From positions 7,254,001 through 7,318,000 of the forward strand of contig NC_056049.1 of NCBI RefSeq assembly GCF_004379255.2: DNA of 64,000 nt, given 5' to 3'. Positions 1-16,806 of the stretch are shown here, one piece after another. Positions within the stretch are counted from its first letter, which is position 1. The number at the start of each line of letters is the position of its first letter. The notes below the pieces were generated by a model that saw nothing but the letters and a program-made list of their open reading frames with translations, was not told where the DNA came from and searched no databases. Origin of the DNA: Salvia splendens. Its lineage: Eukaryota > Streptophyta > Magnoliopsida > Lamiales > Lamiaceae. Position numbers and translations under genes: made by a program.

Positions 1-1
1 C

Positions 2-3000
2 AAACTTTGGGTTAGAATGCAACACCAGGTAAGATCAGAAATAACAGAGTTTGGAATCTTGTCTTATTACAATCAAAAGAAAAAAGATCTTGTCTTGATT
101 TCTGAATGACCTATGTTAATCTGATTGTGATTTCTGGCTTGCCCTGTGACATCGCTTATTTGTAGGGACCTGCTAGGGAAAAGGATAAGAGGGGCAAAGA
201 AAGGGGTGAGCTACGTGATCTGGTAAACATCTTCATATAATTAATAGTTATCTGTATTAATAGTTGACTGTCACTGAGCTCTTGTTTTCTTCACTTACTT
301 TGGTTAGGTTGGTAAGAACCTTCATGTTCTCAGCCAGATTGAGGGTGTTGACCTTGAAATGTACAAAGAAACTGTGCTTCCCAGAGTGTTGGAGCAAGTA
401 AGTATTGCTTGTGCCTGACTGTTTATAACAATTTTTCTGCTAATATTTTGATGTTACACATATTGGGCTTCAGGTTGTCAACTGCAAGGATGAACTTGCC
501 CAATATTACTTGATGGATTGCATTATTCAAGTTTTCCCAGATGAATATCACTTGCAGACACTTGAAACATTATTGAGTGCCTGCCCTCAACTTCAGGTAA
601 GTAGATTCCATGCTCGATAAGATGCTATCACAACACCTAAGTTGGAGGTTCATTCTCCGTATCCACTGGTGTTCTGGAGTCCTGGACTAGTGATTATGTT
701 TTTTACCTTTCAAAACTAATTTAACAATCATGGTGTTCTACTGCAGTCTTCTGTTGATGTTGAAACAGTGCTTTCTCGACTAATGGAAAGACTCTCAAAT
801 TATGCTGCTTCTGGTTCAGAAGTAAGTAATTGAGAATTTCATGGAAGTTAGCACGAGAAATTGTGGCTCCACCTCTAAGTTACCATTCTGCAGGTGTTAC
901 CTGAATTTTTTCAAGTAGAAGCTTTCGCAAAACTGAATAATGCCATTGGCAAGGTAAATCTATTTAGTTTCCACCTGAGTCAAAGATATTTAGAATTTAT
1001 AATGATGATTTGGGCTATGATAATCTTCAAATGTTGCTTGGCATTGTGACTGGATTTCAAACTGAATGATTAGAAATGGAAATAAGTCTAAGTACAAAAT
1101 ATATGTAGAATCTGCAATGCATCTTATTGATATATTATGGTGATAGTTAGATTCTACTATGGACCTTATATTTCTTAATTACCTATGCTTCTTGTTTAAT
1201 TAACAATCTCATTGAAGCTGAATTTGGTGTTAACTTCTAAGTAGTAAGCACGAGGTTCTGCAATTATGTTGTTACTAAGTTTCCTCGGGCTTGATCTAGC
1301 TTTTGGGATGTGATTATATATAAATATCCGTGCTTGTGAAGCCAGCATCCAGATATTCAGCTTTTACTTCAATATGTGTTTATACTGGGCTTCTACTTTA
1401 TGCAAGTTTGATATCCAGAGGCCCCTCCCCTATCTTTTTTTTTTTAGTTTTACCCAGCCAGTCAGCTGTTTACTCTGGATGCAGGTGATAGAAGCACAAG
1501 AAGATATGCCCATTGCTGGAGTTGTTACTTTATATGCGTCTCTTTTGACATTTACACTACAAGTTCATCCTGATCGGCTTGATTATATTGACCAGATTCT
1601 GGTATGTTTCTCTTAGCTGGTAATGATATCTCCTAGGGTTAGTTTAGGTGTATCATCCCATTTTATCAGTTGTCCAATCCTTTTTAGCATGATTATTTTG
1701 GCAATATTTGAATAGTCATATTCTGTTTGCATCAATAGTTTTGGGTATGATTGACATAAGCTGCAGTCTTTTTAGCAGGAGCCTTATAGTTGATTTATCA
1801 TGAGAGTAGACTAGTACATTATGTTTATTGGACAGAACGTATAATAAAGCCACTTTTGATGTACTTCTTTTGTCCAAGAAAAAAAAGTTCATAAGTTAAA
1901 TCACAATTACCAACTAGCAGCTAGAACTTCTTGTTCAAAAGTTGTTAAGTAAAGAAGTCTGAAAAAGTTGGTCATGGGGATCCTTTTAAATCCTCTATAA
2001 GTCTATAACTCATATGTGCAGAACAAAAGAAACTGCTGCAGTTATTGAACATCTCTCTATAAAAGATTATGTGGCTTTTTTGTTTCTGCACTAGTCTATG
2101 CAGATTCAGTTATGACTTGCCTGATGGTTCAAGTATGACGGTAGAGACCCTTTGTTGGTTTTAATATGTCTTGTGCCGGTTTTACTAAGCAGATACCATG
2201 CGTTTCCTGCAGGGAGCATGTGTAAAGAAACTTTCAGGAAGAGAAAAGCTTAATGATAGCAAAGCAACAAAACAAATTGTTGCACTTTTAAGTGCTCCAC
2301 TTGAGAAATATAAGGATATAGACACTGCATTGAACCTGTCTAATTATCCCCGCATCATGGAGTGTTTAAATGATGGAACACATAAAGAGATGGCCAATGT
2401 CATTGTACAAAACATAATGAAAAACAAGACTTGCATATCAACTGCAGAGAAGGTATGTTTTAAGAATTTACTTTTAGTTATCAAAGGATTGGTCCTTTTC
2501 TGACCGACAGTTATTGCTCTTATAGGTGGATGCGTTATTTGAATTGATAAAGGGGCTTATCAGAGATCTTGATGGAGATACTCATGATGAGGTAGTTTGG
2601 AGATGATGTATATCAATTTGATATTACTATTTGGTTTAGCTAACAGATAATTCTTTTTTCCTGAAATATTTTATTTTCCTTCTAAGTCAGTTTATATGCA
2701 TTTCATTCTTGATAGTTTATTGTTCCTTGTTTTCTTAGCTTGATGAGGACTTCATAGAGGAACAGAATTCCGTTGCCCGTCTTATACAAATACTGCACAG
2801 TGATGATCCTGAAGAAATGTTGAAGGTATTTGCAATGTTTATTCTTCATAAAGTTGAAAGATACTACAGTTTTACTATATAAGTGACACTTTCCTTTTCC
2901 ATCAGCAACATTAGTTGGCTTTGTTTCTGATTTTACTCATTTGCCAGGCAATGATTATGCAATTTTATCTCATTCTAAAATGATGCAGTACAAGTTATTA

Positions 3001-4932
3001 TCTATTTCACAGTTTGTGGCTCTATTTGTGAAAGATCTTCTTACTTGAAACTGAAGTCTCATCTACACTTAAAACATCTCTTTCTTCCTCTACTTTTCTT
3101 TCTATTTTCTCTCTTCATTAGTTTCATTTGAAACTTATAATTTCCAGTGATTGCATGTGGTCATCAACAAATTATATTTATGTCCTTTACATTTATAGAT
3201 TACAGTTCATTTGGCCTTATGCTGAATGACAATCATTTCTTTCTTCCATTCCAGGTTATCCAAACTGTGAGGAAGCACATTTTGACTGGAGGGCGGAAGC
3301 GGCTTCCTTATACTGTTCCTCCACTTATATTTAGTTCTCTAAAGGTATTTCCCCCTTTTGCCTCTACATGAGTTAGGTTGCTCTATATGATGATGGTTAT
3401 CTTCTCTGCAGCTGGTACGTCGACTGGAAAAACAAGAAGAAAATGTCTCTGATGACGAGGCATCTACGACACCAAAAAAGATCTTTCAATTAGTGACACA
3501 GGTATTAATGATTTTAACCTGCAACTTTCTGTACATTCGTTGTTGGTTTTTGCTGCTCTTGGCCATTTAACATGCTTATTCAATTTCTATCTTGGGAAAA
3601 CATACGCTTCATTTACCTTGTAGAAAAAAAAAACAGACATTGTTTTGTTGTGTCAATGCATCTGGATAAGTGGATATTGTATTTCCTCCAGCTGCAGATT
3701 GTCATAGTTTGCCTTGATATTACTTTTTTATTGTAGACAATTGAGGCCCTGACAAGTATTCCGGTTCCTGAACTGGCTCTGGGGTTATATTTGCAATGTG
3801 CTGAGGTACTTATTAAATCTGAAATGAAAAACTTAGGTGAAGTGTTGCATTTTGTCTGACAAGTAGTCTTTGATTTGTGGATTATCAGGCTGCAAATGAC
3901 TGTGACCTTGAACCTGTTGCATATGAATTTTTTACCCAAGCTTATATTTTGTATGAAGAAGAAATTACGGTAACCTTTCAATTTCCGAACGTCGCATTCT
4001 TTGACTAATTGCAATAATTCTGTTTGCCTGCCGCGGATATTTATACCATTCACTTTCCTGAATTTGTTTCCCTAGGATTCAAAAACTCAGGTGACTTCGA
4101 TACACTTGATAATTGGGACACTCCAAAGGATGCATGTCTTTGGTGTTGAAAATAGAGATGCATTGACACACAAGGCCACAGGGGTAAATTATTGTAAGCC
4201 TTATATTATAGCAATACTATGTTTATCCCTAATAACCACGGGATAGCATTGTATAGACTCTAGAGTTGTTCTATTTAATCCTATATAGCAGATCTTTCTA
4301 GCTGTACTCTTAAGAATGAACCTGACTTTTCATCTTTGATAATCCTTAGTATTCTGCAAAGCTGTTAAAGAAACCCGACCAATGTAGAGCTGTTTATGCT
4401 TGCTCACACCTGTTCTGGCTCGATGACCATGATAATATCAGAGATGGAGAAAGGTATTACTACTTTTTAGCAAGTCGTGATAGATCCGTTTGGAAGAAAT
4501 ACAATCATTGACTTTAAATGTTTGTCTTCAGGGTCTTGCTTTGCCTGAAGCGCGCACTAAGAATCGCAAATGCTGTTCAACAAATGGCAAACGCAACTAG
4601 AGGCAGCAGCGGATCAGCTTTGCTTTTTATAGAGATACTAAACAAGTGATGATCACTACCATTCACACTATTTTCTCATTATGTTTCTGAGAATATTCAT
4701 TTGCTGTTTATGTTAATATAGGTATCTCTACTTCTACGAGAAAGGGGTCTCGCAGATTACAGTTGAATCAATTCAGGACCTAATTAAATTGATCAGAAAC
4801 GAAATGCAAGGTGACGCTTCACCATCAGATCCAGCAGCAGACGCCTTCCTTGCAAGTACATTACGGTATATACAGTTCCAGAAGGACAAAGGTGGCGCTG
4901 TGGGGGATAAATACATGCTCATTACAGATTAG
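2..4932 (+). CDS. VPS35: VPS35 retromer subunit, 5' part outside the window
   Basis: This is the large cargo-recognition subunit of retromer, which recycles vacuolar sorting receptors from endosomes. Eighteen exons can be joined in frame: 2-28, 166-222, 308-397, 474-596, 747-821, 894-953, 1485-1601, 2213-2452, 2526-2591, 2739-2825, 3255-3344, 3412-3501, 3737-3805, 3889-3969, 4076-4183, 4350-4453, 4532-4645 and 4722-4932 (TAG). All have GT-AG borders. They give about 602 residues, the C-terminal part of a protein usually near 790. Recognisable family segments are [60 protein letters not shown] and KYLYFYEKG. The segment of exons 8-13 is more diverged than I expect for the family, which suggests one of several plant paralogues. 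The N-terminal VPS26-binding part is not visible. Confidence 0.96.
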
Positions 4933-5634
4933 TTTTCACGTCGAATCTTCAGCACCAGGTTTTACTTGAGCCAACTGGAGAGATTGTTGCTGGTCTTGTT
5001 CTGGTTTTGAGGCGAGGAGAACGCGTGACCTTTGTTTTTTTTGTTGACCGACTCCGATTTTAACGTGCCTGAGCAGTGCTATAGAAAGTGTTGATAAGTA
5101 TAGTAAATTCTTGATTCAGTGCTGACTAGTTGGCAGGTTATGTCTGTTGTTGAAAATTGGTTTTAATAAGAGAGTGGTACCATAATTCCTCTGTAATTTT
5201 CACGCATCCCCTATTTTACGTGCTGTTTTTATTCATATATGCTTCTTTTTTTTGGCAATGTGTACTCTCTTTTGAACATCAGATTTTCCTTAAACCAATA
5301 GGAGAGAGGTTTTCGAACTGTTAATCTATTTTTCAGTAATTTTGAAAATAAATCAGAATATCAGCGTCAAATTGTGTCAGAATTTCCATTTCAGAATAAT
5401 TTTTTTTAATATTGCATAGAGAAGAAACAGATTATAGATGAATGAAGAGTAGAAATGCATTAAGTCCTCGAAAAGAGAGGATACAATTGAGTAGATAGTA
5501 ATACACAACTGGTATAAAAAAGATAGAACAATCACATCTCAACAAAAAAAATGCACAACAAAGTGGTTGCTCGCTCTTATTATAAACTTGCTTATTGTTA
5601 TAGCAATATATATAATTATATATATGTTCGTCGG
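4933..5634. other. VPS35 3' UTR and convergent intergenic space
   Basis: The first roughly 250 bases are probably the VPS35 3' UTR, which contains AT-rich stretches and AATAA-like signals. The rest is the AT-rich gap to the convergent UBC gene. I see no other gene. Confidence 0.5.
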
Positions 5635-6281
<647 letters not shown>

Positions 6282-7371
6282 TCGATTCGAGGAAGGTCTT
6301 TGAGAACTAGTTTTCTCAGTTATACATACAATGGAATACTCCAACTAGTGTCAAAATTGTGATTATATAGAGGAGAACAGAGTATGGTCTATGGTACAAA
6401 TTCCATTCACCTTTTCACAATTAGTTCCTTTTGTTTTCTTTTAATAGAGGGACCATCTAAATCCCCCAATTCTCATTGCTTTCCAACATCACAGATCCCA
6501 TCCCATTCAAATGGATGGACTTTGTTTTCAAGTATATCTCCAACAGCTGTTGGAGGGGGGCAATTTCATTACTTAATTTTGAGGAATTTATTCCTATATT
6601 ATTATTTTTACTTTATTTCCTAACTGCCCTTTTCTTGCAATCCTATTATCCCTAGTTCATAGAACCTTGTAATAAAATCAGAATGAAAATGAAACATGCC
6701 TAGAATATGGCCAAGTTCAACGGTGGATTCTCCATTTCTCTCAAAAAGTATAATCAAATATAGAAACTGGCCAATACGAATTCTAGAAAGGAATCTAATC
6801 TTTTTGCTTTTGAAGTTGAAAAACTTTATTCCCCATCTGTAAAGAAACAGACAATGGTGCACAAATAGTAAGTACTAAGCGTGATAACTAACCCAACAAT
6901 TTAAGAAACAAAAACATGATTCAATAATAAAAATACCAAAGTAGATGAGCATGTCACACAATTGCATCAAATGAGTTGACAAAAGGAATTTGTATATATG
7001 TGTGTTTCTCTATATATGTATATATGTACATATATATAAATATAAATCAAGTCAAAGACGACAGAATGTCATGTAAGAACCCTTAACAATAGCCAACATC
7101 ACAAAACCTTGGTCTGATTAATGTACGAAAGAAAAGAACGAATTAAAAGAGGGCGAGCCTAAAAAGTATTGAGGTAACACTTTGGATATCAAAGCACAAA
7201 GCAGAGAATTGATCCACCTATACTTCCACTGGTGGAAGTGAGCTTTGATGGAAGGGGCACTCCTAGTTCTCTTCTGTGGCAAAAGAAACGGAAAATGGCA
7301 CGATGTGGCAGGGAGGAGCGTGAAAGAGAGATATTATATTGCTGGTCATATCATTACACCTAATATGCTGA
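6282..7371. other. Intergenic region with AT microsatellite; ROP 3' UTR at its end
   Basis: No gene is recognised. It holds the presumed UBC promoter (UBC is read leftwards from 6281) and, at about 6993-7045, a TATATG/TATA-rich low-complexity stretch. The last 100-150 bases probably belong to the 3' UTR of the ROP gene. Confidence 0.5.
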
Positions 7372-10394
<3,023 letters not shown>

Positions 10395-11008
10395 TTCTCA
10401 TCTCATCTCACCTTATTTTTTATTTCTCCTTCTTCTTTCTTTTCTTCATTTTTTTATTTAATTTTCTCATTTTCACTCATCATTTTATTCCATACATCCA
10501 TTTTTTTATTGTGTTATCATTAATATATCAACAAAATGATACTAGTACTTATTTTACAAAATTTTATGTACATAATTATATATAGATAATAGTATAATGT
10601 GATCTTATAGTTATCTATTTATGTACTATTTTTGTACAACTATTATACTTTTTTATTTTAATTATAATTTTTAATATTTTAGTATATACTATAATTTAAG
10701 GTTTAAGATAAATAATACAGTAAAAGTATTAAATTTTAATTAATACTATAAAATTAAGAAAAGTACCATATATAATTATAACAATAATAGATATAATCTC
10801 GCATTATATGAGATTATGTATATATAACAAGATATAGAAAATTTTGTAAAATAAATTTGTTTATATATTAATAATATATACAAAATAAATCCAAATAAAA
10901 ATGGATGTGTAGAATAAATGATGAGAGAGAGATGAAAAAAATTAAAATTAAATTATGGAGAATAGAGATAACAGAGAAATTATAAATAATGTGAGATGAG
11001 TTGTGTAT
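10395..11008. repeat. Long foldback (hairpin) element
   Basis: The segment around 10395-10600 is an imperfect inverted copy of about 10805-11008. Matching landmarks are CTCATCTCACcTTATTTTT on the left against CTCATCTCACaTTATTTAT on the reversed right arm, then CATCATTTtATTCcAtACAT against CATCATTTATTCTACACAT. Near the loop TTATTTTACAAAATTTT occurs on both arms. The arms are each about 200 bases and the loop is about 200 bases. No coding capacity was seen. It resembles a foldback or MITE-type element; its termini and target duplication were not resolved. Confidence 0.65.
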
Positions 11009-11040
11009 GTACGTGTGTAACCGTCCATCATTTAAAGAAC

Positions 11041-11150
11041 CATTATATGTTGTGTGTGAGTTGGTCAAACGATGGATATGTTAATGTGTGAGGAGGGTTC
11101 GAGTCCTCAACGACCCGATCTTTAAATTTATATTCATTTACCCATAAAAA
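11041..11150. repeat. Possible tRNA-derived SINE fragment
   Basis: GGTTCGAGTCC at about 11096-11106 matches a Pol III B-box, and an A-box-like stretch lies roughly 35 bases upstream. The flanks do not fold as a tRNA, so at best this is a SINE remnant. The call is weak. Confidence 0.25.
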
Positions 11151-11395
11151 AATCATTATGTCATTTTGGGTTGTCACGATTTAAATAACTATTTATTTTA
11201 TTCCATTTTTAAGATGCGATCCTATACTCCACTAACTTTTTACAATCACAAGTCGCAATTCATTATAAAACTAATACTATTAAAATGGATCTCACATTCT
11301 TCATTTACTTTTCTTCACAGAGTCAAATAATTTTTTAAAATATGTGTCGAATTAAAATGACTCTTTAATTGGTGGATTGGTGGATGGAGGAAGTA

Positions 11396-11580
11396 TTTTG
11401 CAATTGTGTGTGTGTTTTTGTGTATGTAGAGTGTGTTGGGTGTGTGTACAATTTAGGATAGTGTTTTGTGTGTGTGTTTTTGTGGATGAAGTGTGTTGCG
11501 GGTGCAATGAGTGTGTATTGTATTAGTGGTGTGCGCTACGTGTGTCCAATATATGTATAGTGTACAGTGTACACGTGCTT
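11396..11580. repeat. GT-rich low-complexity tract
   Basis: An irregular run of GTGTGTGT, GTGTTTTTGTG and GTGTACAGTGTACAC motifs. No gene is visible between here and the DHQS stop at 11952. Confidence 0.7.
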
Positions 11581-11951
11581 AATTTAATTACTATCTGAAT
11601 TTAAATATTTATTTTTGGTTATGAATTCAAAGTGTAGAACTCAAGATTTGAAATTGTAATTAAATTCAAATCTAAATATTTTTGTGATATAAGAATTTAA
11701 AATCCAATGCTTCAATTCCAGTTCCATACCTTCAATTTATATGGCATCAAAAGAAAAACTGTAGTGATCAAACCGAGTTAAATTTGTGACATTATTAATG
11801 GAATAACTCTCGATAGACATCATTGCAATATCGGTAGCATTTGAAATACAAAGAAACTAAGTTTTGGCATTGGCACAAAACACCTTATGAGAAATGATAC
11901 ACAAGAAACAAACAAAAAATAGCTTACACCCATCAACACCAGTTATATAAA

Positions 11952-14587
11952 CTACAACTTGCTAAATGCGCGTAGGGTGTCCTCGAGGGCCTGTCTGTCG
12001 TAGTCGCCCGTAAAAACGCAGCTGCCGAGAGGACCTTTTAGAAGGATAAGCCTTAGCAGCCCATCTGCCACCTTCTTATCCACCTGCATTGCACATAACA
12101 CATTTGGGCTAAGAAGTGGGATTCAAAAAGAGGGACAGGGTGTTTTTGTTTGTGTAGTATGCTATCTTACCGCCATCACAGACTTGAACATGTCAACGGT
12201 CATGGTTTCTGGAGGTGATGTAGGTAATTTGGCCTGTTGCAAAATCTTATGTACTCTCTTTACTAGTGAGTCCTCGATCCAGCCAAGCCGGTAAGACATG
12301 TCAACTGCCATTACCTGAAATATGCACCATGGCATCTTTCAGCAAGAAAGAAAAAAGGGATCAAGAATTAGCAGTCTACACAGTAACATACCGTGCCAGC
12401 AGCAACGGCTTCCCCATGAAGCCACTGCCCATATCCAAAACCAGTCTCAATTGCCTGTCAATTTGCATAGAAAGGCAATTAAGAACAAGAACAACTCATC
12501 GGGATCCAGACATAAATGATAGAAAGCATTGCCACTTGGTGGGTAAAGCAGGAAAGAATATTTCAATCACGTAACCAAGAGAATAAAGGTCATGCATTCG
12601 GATGCATCAAAGCAAAACAAAGTTTAGTTTAGCCTTAAGGCCATTATATTGAGGAACAAATACCCACATGGCCAAAAGTGTGGCCCAAGTTGAGAGTTGC
12701 CCTTAGTCCACTCTCCTTCTCATCCAAGGAAACAACCTCAGCTTTATTTTCACACGAGCGTTTGATTGCATAAGCAAATGCATCTTGGTCCCTGCAAAGA
12801 AGCAAACCTTTCATGTTTACATATCAAATTCACAAAGAAAACAAGAAGACGTGATTATAGATGAAAGATAAATAAGGCAAATCTATTAGCAAAGCAAGGG
12901 TTTCACCTACTGTGCATGCCAAGATCTGTAATGATATAATAAATCATTTAATCAGAGGATCACTAGGTGTAACTGGTAACTGGAGGGAGTAGGAAGGAAT
13001 ATATTTTGAGGAGTATGTAGACTATCTAGCATGAGCTAATGAAAATTTCTCAATTGATCACTTGGAATATTTTAACATGTTTAAGTAAGTATCAGGAAGA
13101 AACAGTAAAGAATGACACTAAATTATCCTAATATTATATATGCATAAGGAGAATTTGATCTAATGCGTGTATTTACCTTGCCATCAGTGCGGCCATATTC
13201 TTTTCCTGCCACTCAAAAAATGAAGCGTCTCTAATAAGTCCATACTTAATTACTTCTGCAAGCCCTGATGCCAATTCACGATCCGGTAATGTGTTCAATG
13301 TGTCAGTGTCTACGAGCACACATTGCGGTTGGTAAAATGCTCCGATTAAATTTTTCCCAAGTGGGTGGTTTATTCCAGTTTTACCACCGACGGAAGAATC
13401 TACCTAAATATGAAAACGATATTTATTAATAAACATCAATCTACCTTCCAACCAAATTGTATATATGTGGCAGTTAGTCATTGCTATTCAAACCTGTGCC
13501 ATCACAGTAGTCGGAATCTGAATGAAGTTAACTCCACGAAGATACGAAGCTGCAGCATATCCACACATGTCCCCTATGACTCCACCACCAAGGGCAACAA
13601 ATGTACAGCGGCGATCCATTCGTGTCTCAATAGCTTTGTCAAATACTTTCATTAGAGTCTCCTGTGAAAGCAGGAAAAGATACCACCCTCACCGTAGTCA
13701 GAATAATTCAGTTATTTACCCCCAAACCAACCCAGGGGACAAAAGAAAGCATAACACCCACCATGTTCTTAAATTTCTCCCCATCTGGCAAAATTACACT
13801 CTCAACTTTGACATTAGGATTTCCTTCCGTCAATGCCCATATAGTTTTATCAAGATACAGTGGTGCTATCGTTGTGTTGGTGACCACGAGGACTTGCTTA
13901 CCATGAACATGCCTATAACACAGTAAAAACTTATCAAAAACATAGAGAATTATCTTTACACCGCTACAGATGAATCAATTTTTTAAACTGAAACAAGAAA
14001 TTTTGATAAACATCAACATTATCCCATACTCTTAACATAAATCAGACATTCTCATCGCTTTGCTTTAGGTATAAATTGACAAATGAACTTTGATCAATAT
14101 CATAAAGAAAACCAACACTTACTGAATAATCAGAAACATATATAGGTCATGCTAATGATTATCAAACCACAATAATGGAGCTAATCAGCATCGGACAAAG
14201 TCATTATCAAGTAGTTTTACTAAATTGGAATTCAAGTTAACAGAGTTCAGGAATTAACTACCTCTGTAGCAGGTCGGGTTGATTTAGAAGTCCAGAGCCT
14301 ATGTAGATCGGGTAGCTTCGGTTCCCCAAATCGACCTCAACAAGTGTAGGAACAGCGGGCGAAGAAGAGGAAGCAGAAGTGGAGTGATCCATCACCGGAG
14401 CCGCCGAAGCCCTCACCGCGAAATTACGCTTCCTAGAATCGAAGGAGATGCGAGAGGCAGAGGAAATGGAGGAAGTGGAGGCAGGGAGGCGCAGGAGAGA
14501 TGTTAGTTGGGGGTGGCGGCTGCGTGAAGAGGAGGAGACAGAAAGGGCGCGGTTAGGGCAGAGAGAGGAAGAAGAAGAGGCAGCCAT
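11952..14587 (-). CDS. DHQS: 3-dehydroquinate synthase, plastid
   Basis: This is the second enzyme of the shikimate pathway. It converts DAHP to 3-dehydroquinate in plastids using NAD+ and a divalent metal. Eight exons join in frame: 14262-14587, 13762-13912, 13494-13661, 13177-13403, 12668-12791, 12392-12454, 12171-12314 and 11952-12083 (TAG). They give 444 residues, close to plant DHQS. The first about 65 residues are rich in Ser/Arg and fit a chloroplast transit peptide. Diagnostic segments are [30 protein letters not shown], and the metal/substrate residues in [22 protein letters not shown] and [10 protein letters not shown]. No damage is seen. The ATG at 14587 is the first one before the transit peptide. 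Confidence 0.97.
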
Positions 14588-15029
14588 TAGCGGCGGCGGC
14601 GGGGATCAGTGATGGATTCTCGGATTTAGAGTTGGGAGATTTGTGCGATTAGCCGGTTTATGTGAATGTGATTTGGTTGAATTAGTTTGGTGATATTTGT
14701 GGTAGGTGGTGAATTCTCTGTGTTTTCTGGTTAAGACGATGACACAAATAAACCATATTCGGTAGGTGAGCTATACTTTTTTATTTATTTTATCATTTTT
14801 CTTTTCTTATTTTTCGGCTTTTCTTTCTTTCTTTCTTTCTTTCTTTCTTTTTCCTCTCAAAAAAAGAGTTCGACTTTAAGACTATTTTCCGTTCAGAAAA
14901 ATAGATGTACGTATATTTTTCTATTTTATGTTAGTTCAATAAAATTAGTTTCTTTTTATATATATTAAACTTAAGTTAAATCGCTCTCTATTGAGTTAGA
15001 TTGTATATTTTCCATTTGTAAATTGTAAT
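14588..15029. other. DHQS promoter region with TTTC microsatellite
   Basis: Upstream region of the leftward DHQS gene. A CTTT/TTTC simple repeat of about nine units lies near 14812-14852. No gene is seen. Confidence 0.6.
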
Positions 15030-15222
15030 ACTCACCTCGTCTCATCATAAGTGGAATATTTTCTTTTTAGTACGAGATTTTATGTAGTATTATTTTGTGA
15101 AGGATTAACTAAGAATGAAAAAAAAATAGAGAGAGTAATGTTTTCATTTTAAGAAACGTGCCATTTAGGGTGGAATATCAAACAAAAAAAAATATCGTTT
15201 AGAGTGAAAACAAAGAGAGTAA
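15030..15222. mobile_element. Stowaway-like MITE
   Basis: The left end CTCGTCTCATCATAAGTGG and the inverted right end (AAGAGAG and ACACTC-like motifs near 15200-15222) show the CTC..GTC.CA..A style of mariner-type MITE termini. It is short, AT-rich and non-coding. Confidence 0.45.
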
Positions 15223-15451
15223 TTTAACGTATCTTTAGGTCCCTACTACAAGATTTCTGTATTCTGAATATATGCGAACTTCTTAGAAAAAATTGAACCC
15301 AACCATAATTTTCAAAACTGTCAAAGAAATGGATATCTGTCTTCTCAAAATGATAACAAAAAAAAAGTAAAATACAAGAGCAATCCAGGTCGGAAACACC
15401 ATATTCCACAACTGAATTTAAAACAAAAATCTAAAATTCAACTCTAGTCAC

Positions 15452-16806
15452 CTAAATACTACAGTAGCAAAGAATAATTACACAAGCTGAAAATCGTTTT
15501 GATCCACTAAGAGAAGATGTGATTAGCAGAGAACAGACCTTCCTTGTAGGGGTTGAGCCTTTTTTACATGGTGTTGAAACTAAGCCTCTCAGAGCTTGAG
15601 CCAACTGCAGCAGATCTGCAAATAATTTATTTGAAGGTAATATCATCTTAACATTGTGCAAATCATTAGTGCTCTTGGACTGGTTGATCACGGACTCAAA
15701 AGCTTGAGTGCACACATTGGCAAAACCCGTCATCGCCTGAAAAACATGAGGCAAACCCATCTGCAGGTTGTTCATGGTCATCGCCCTCGTTACACTGATC
15801 GACTTCTCATCCTCCGCCTTGGACCTCAAGGCCTCCACTTTGGCTCTTTTCTCTCTCACGGGATCCTTGCTTGTGTCACCGGAGGTTTCTGGCATTGCAT
15901 ATGATGGGCCCATGCTTGCTCTCTAACGACCGGAGCTCGCCTGCCTTCTTTTCGAGCTCCTTGAACACCGACTCTGACTTCCTCCTCTGTTTTTGTTCCT
16001 CCGCTTGTTGCACTACAATTGCGTGGATGACTGTTAGGAAACTCTTGATTCCCTCAGATGCCACGTTGTCTGGAGCGTTATTCATTGCAAGCTGCCATTC
16101 TTCACAGAACGAGTACATGGTGGAGCCATGCTTGGACTTGCTGATGGGATTGTTACCTACTTGAAATAGGCTGAGACGGAGCCAGCCTGTCAAGGACTGA
16201 ATATATTCGCATTGAGCTTTGATGAGGCTTCGAGCTCAAGCTGAAGTGTTGATTGTCGATGGATTTCAGTGGTGGGATACGTTGACGGAATGCAGTTGAG
16301 GTATTTGAGCTGCTGGACTATGTGTGTTTGTACTTGATGGAATTCATACATGCTTCTCCACATGCTCATTAACCTGAAACAAGATGATGATTATAAGACA
16401 CTGAAAATTTTTTTTGTGATGTTTATAACATTCCTACATTATTTTTATTCATTTTGGAGAGAGAGCGCACATTCAGCTGCAGTTATTTAAATAAACAGAT
16501 AGTAGCACATCAAAGTTTCCACGGCATAATTGTAAGTTGATGAGCAGAATGTAGGGAAACGATGCAGAGGACTTACCCCTTGAGGAGCTGAAGAAGTTGA
16601 GGATGAAGCTCAGATTCTCTCAATTTGACAATCTCTATGGAGGTAGTCTCAATTTCTTGCACAGCAACCATCATCTGCGATTCCAACTTCTCGACTTCCT
16701 TTTTCGCCTTCTCACTCTTGATATATTATTCAGCATTCTTCATCTCTACCTTCCTGAGAGCTGCCACTCTTTTCTCATGCTCAGATTTCAAATACTCAGC
16801 ATTCTA
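15452..16806 (-). pseudogene. DUF632 (NRG2/bZIP-like) gene fragment, decayed
   Basis: Read leftwards, the fragment shows the DUF632 domain of the plant NRG2/APSR1-type family. The order is EKLESQMMVAVQEIETTS and LHPQLLQLLKG in one exon (about 16577-16806), then MWRSMYEFHQVQTHIVQQLK (exon start 16373), then SLTGWLRLSLFQVGNNP, ASEGIKSFLTVIHAIVVQQ and MTMNNLQMGLPHVFQAMTG. It is broken in at least four places. There is an in-frame TAA after KVEMKNAE. A deletion of about ten codons plus a frameshift lies near 16200-16225. A second frameshift lies at the KHGP/SYAMPE junction (about 15895-15910), and a few codons are lost after AEDEKS. The N-terminal DUF630 half is absent. It is a truncated duplicate of a gene elsewhere. 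Confidence 0.88.

Noticed and set aside
11086..11115. A tRNA gene suggested by GGTTCGAGTCC
   Set aside because: Flanking bases do not form an acceptor stem or D-arm. At most this is a SINE-like remnant.
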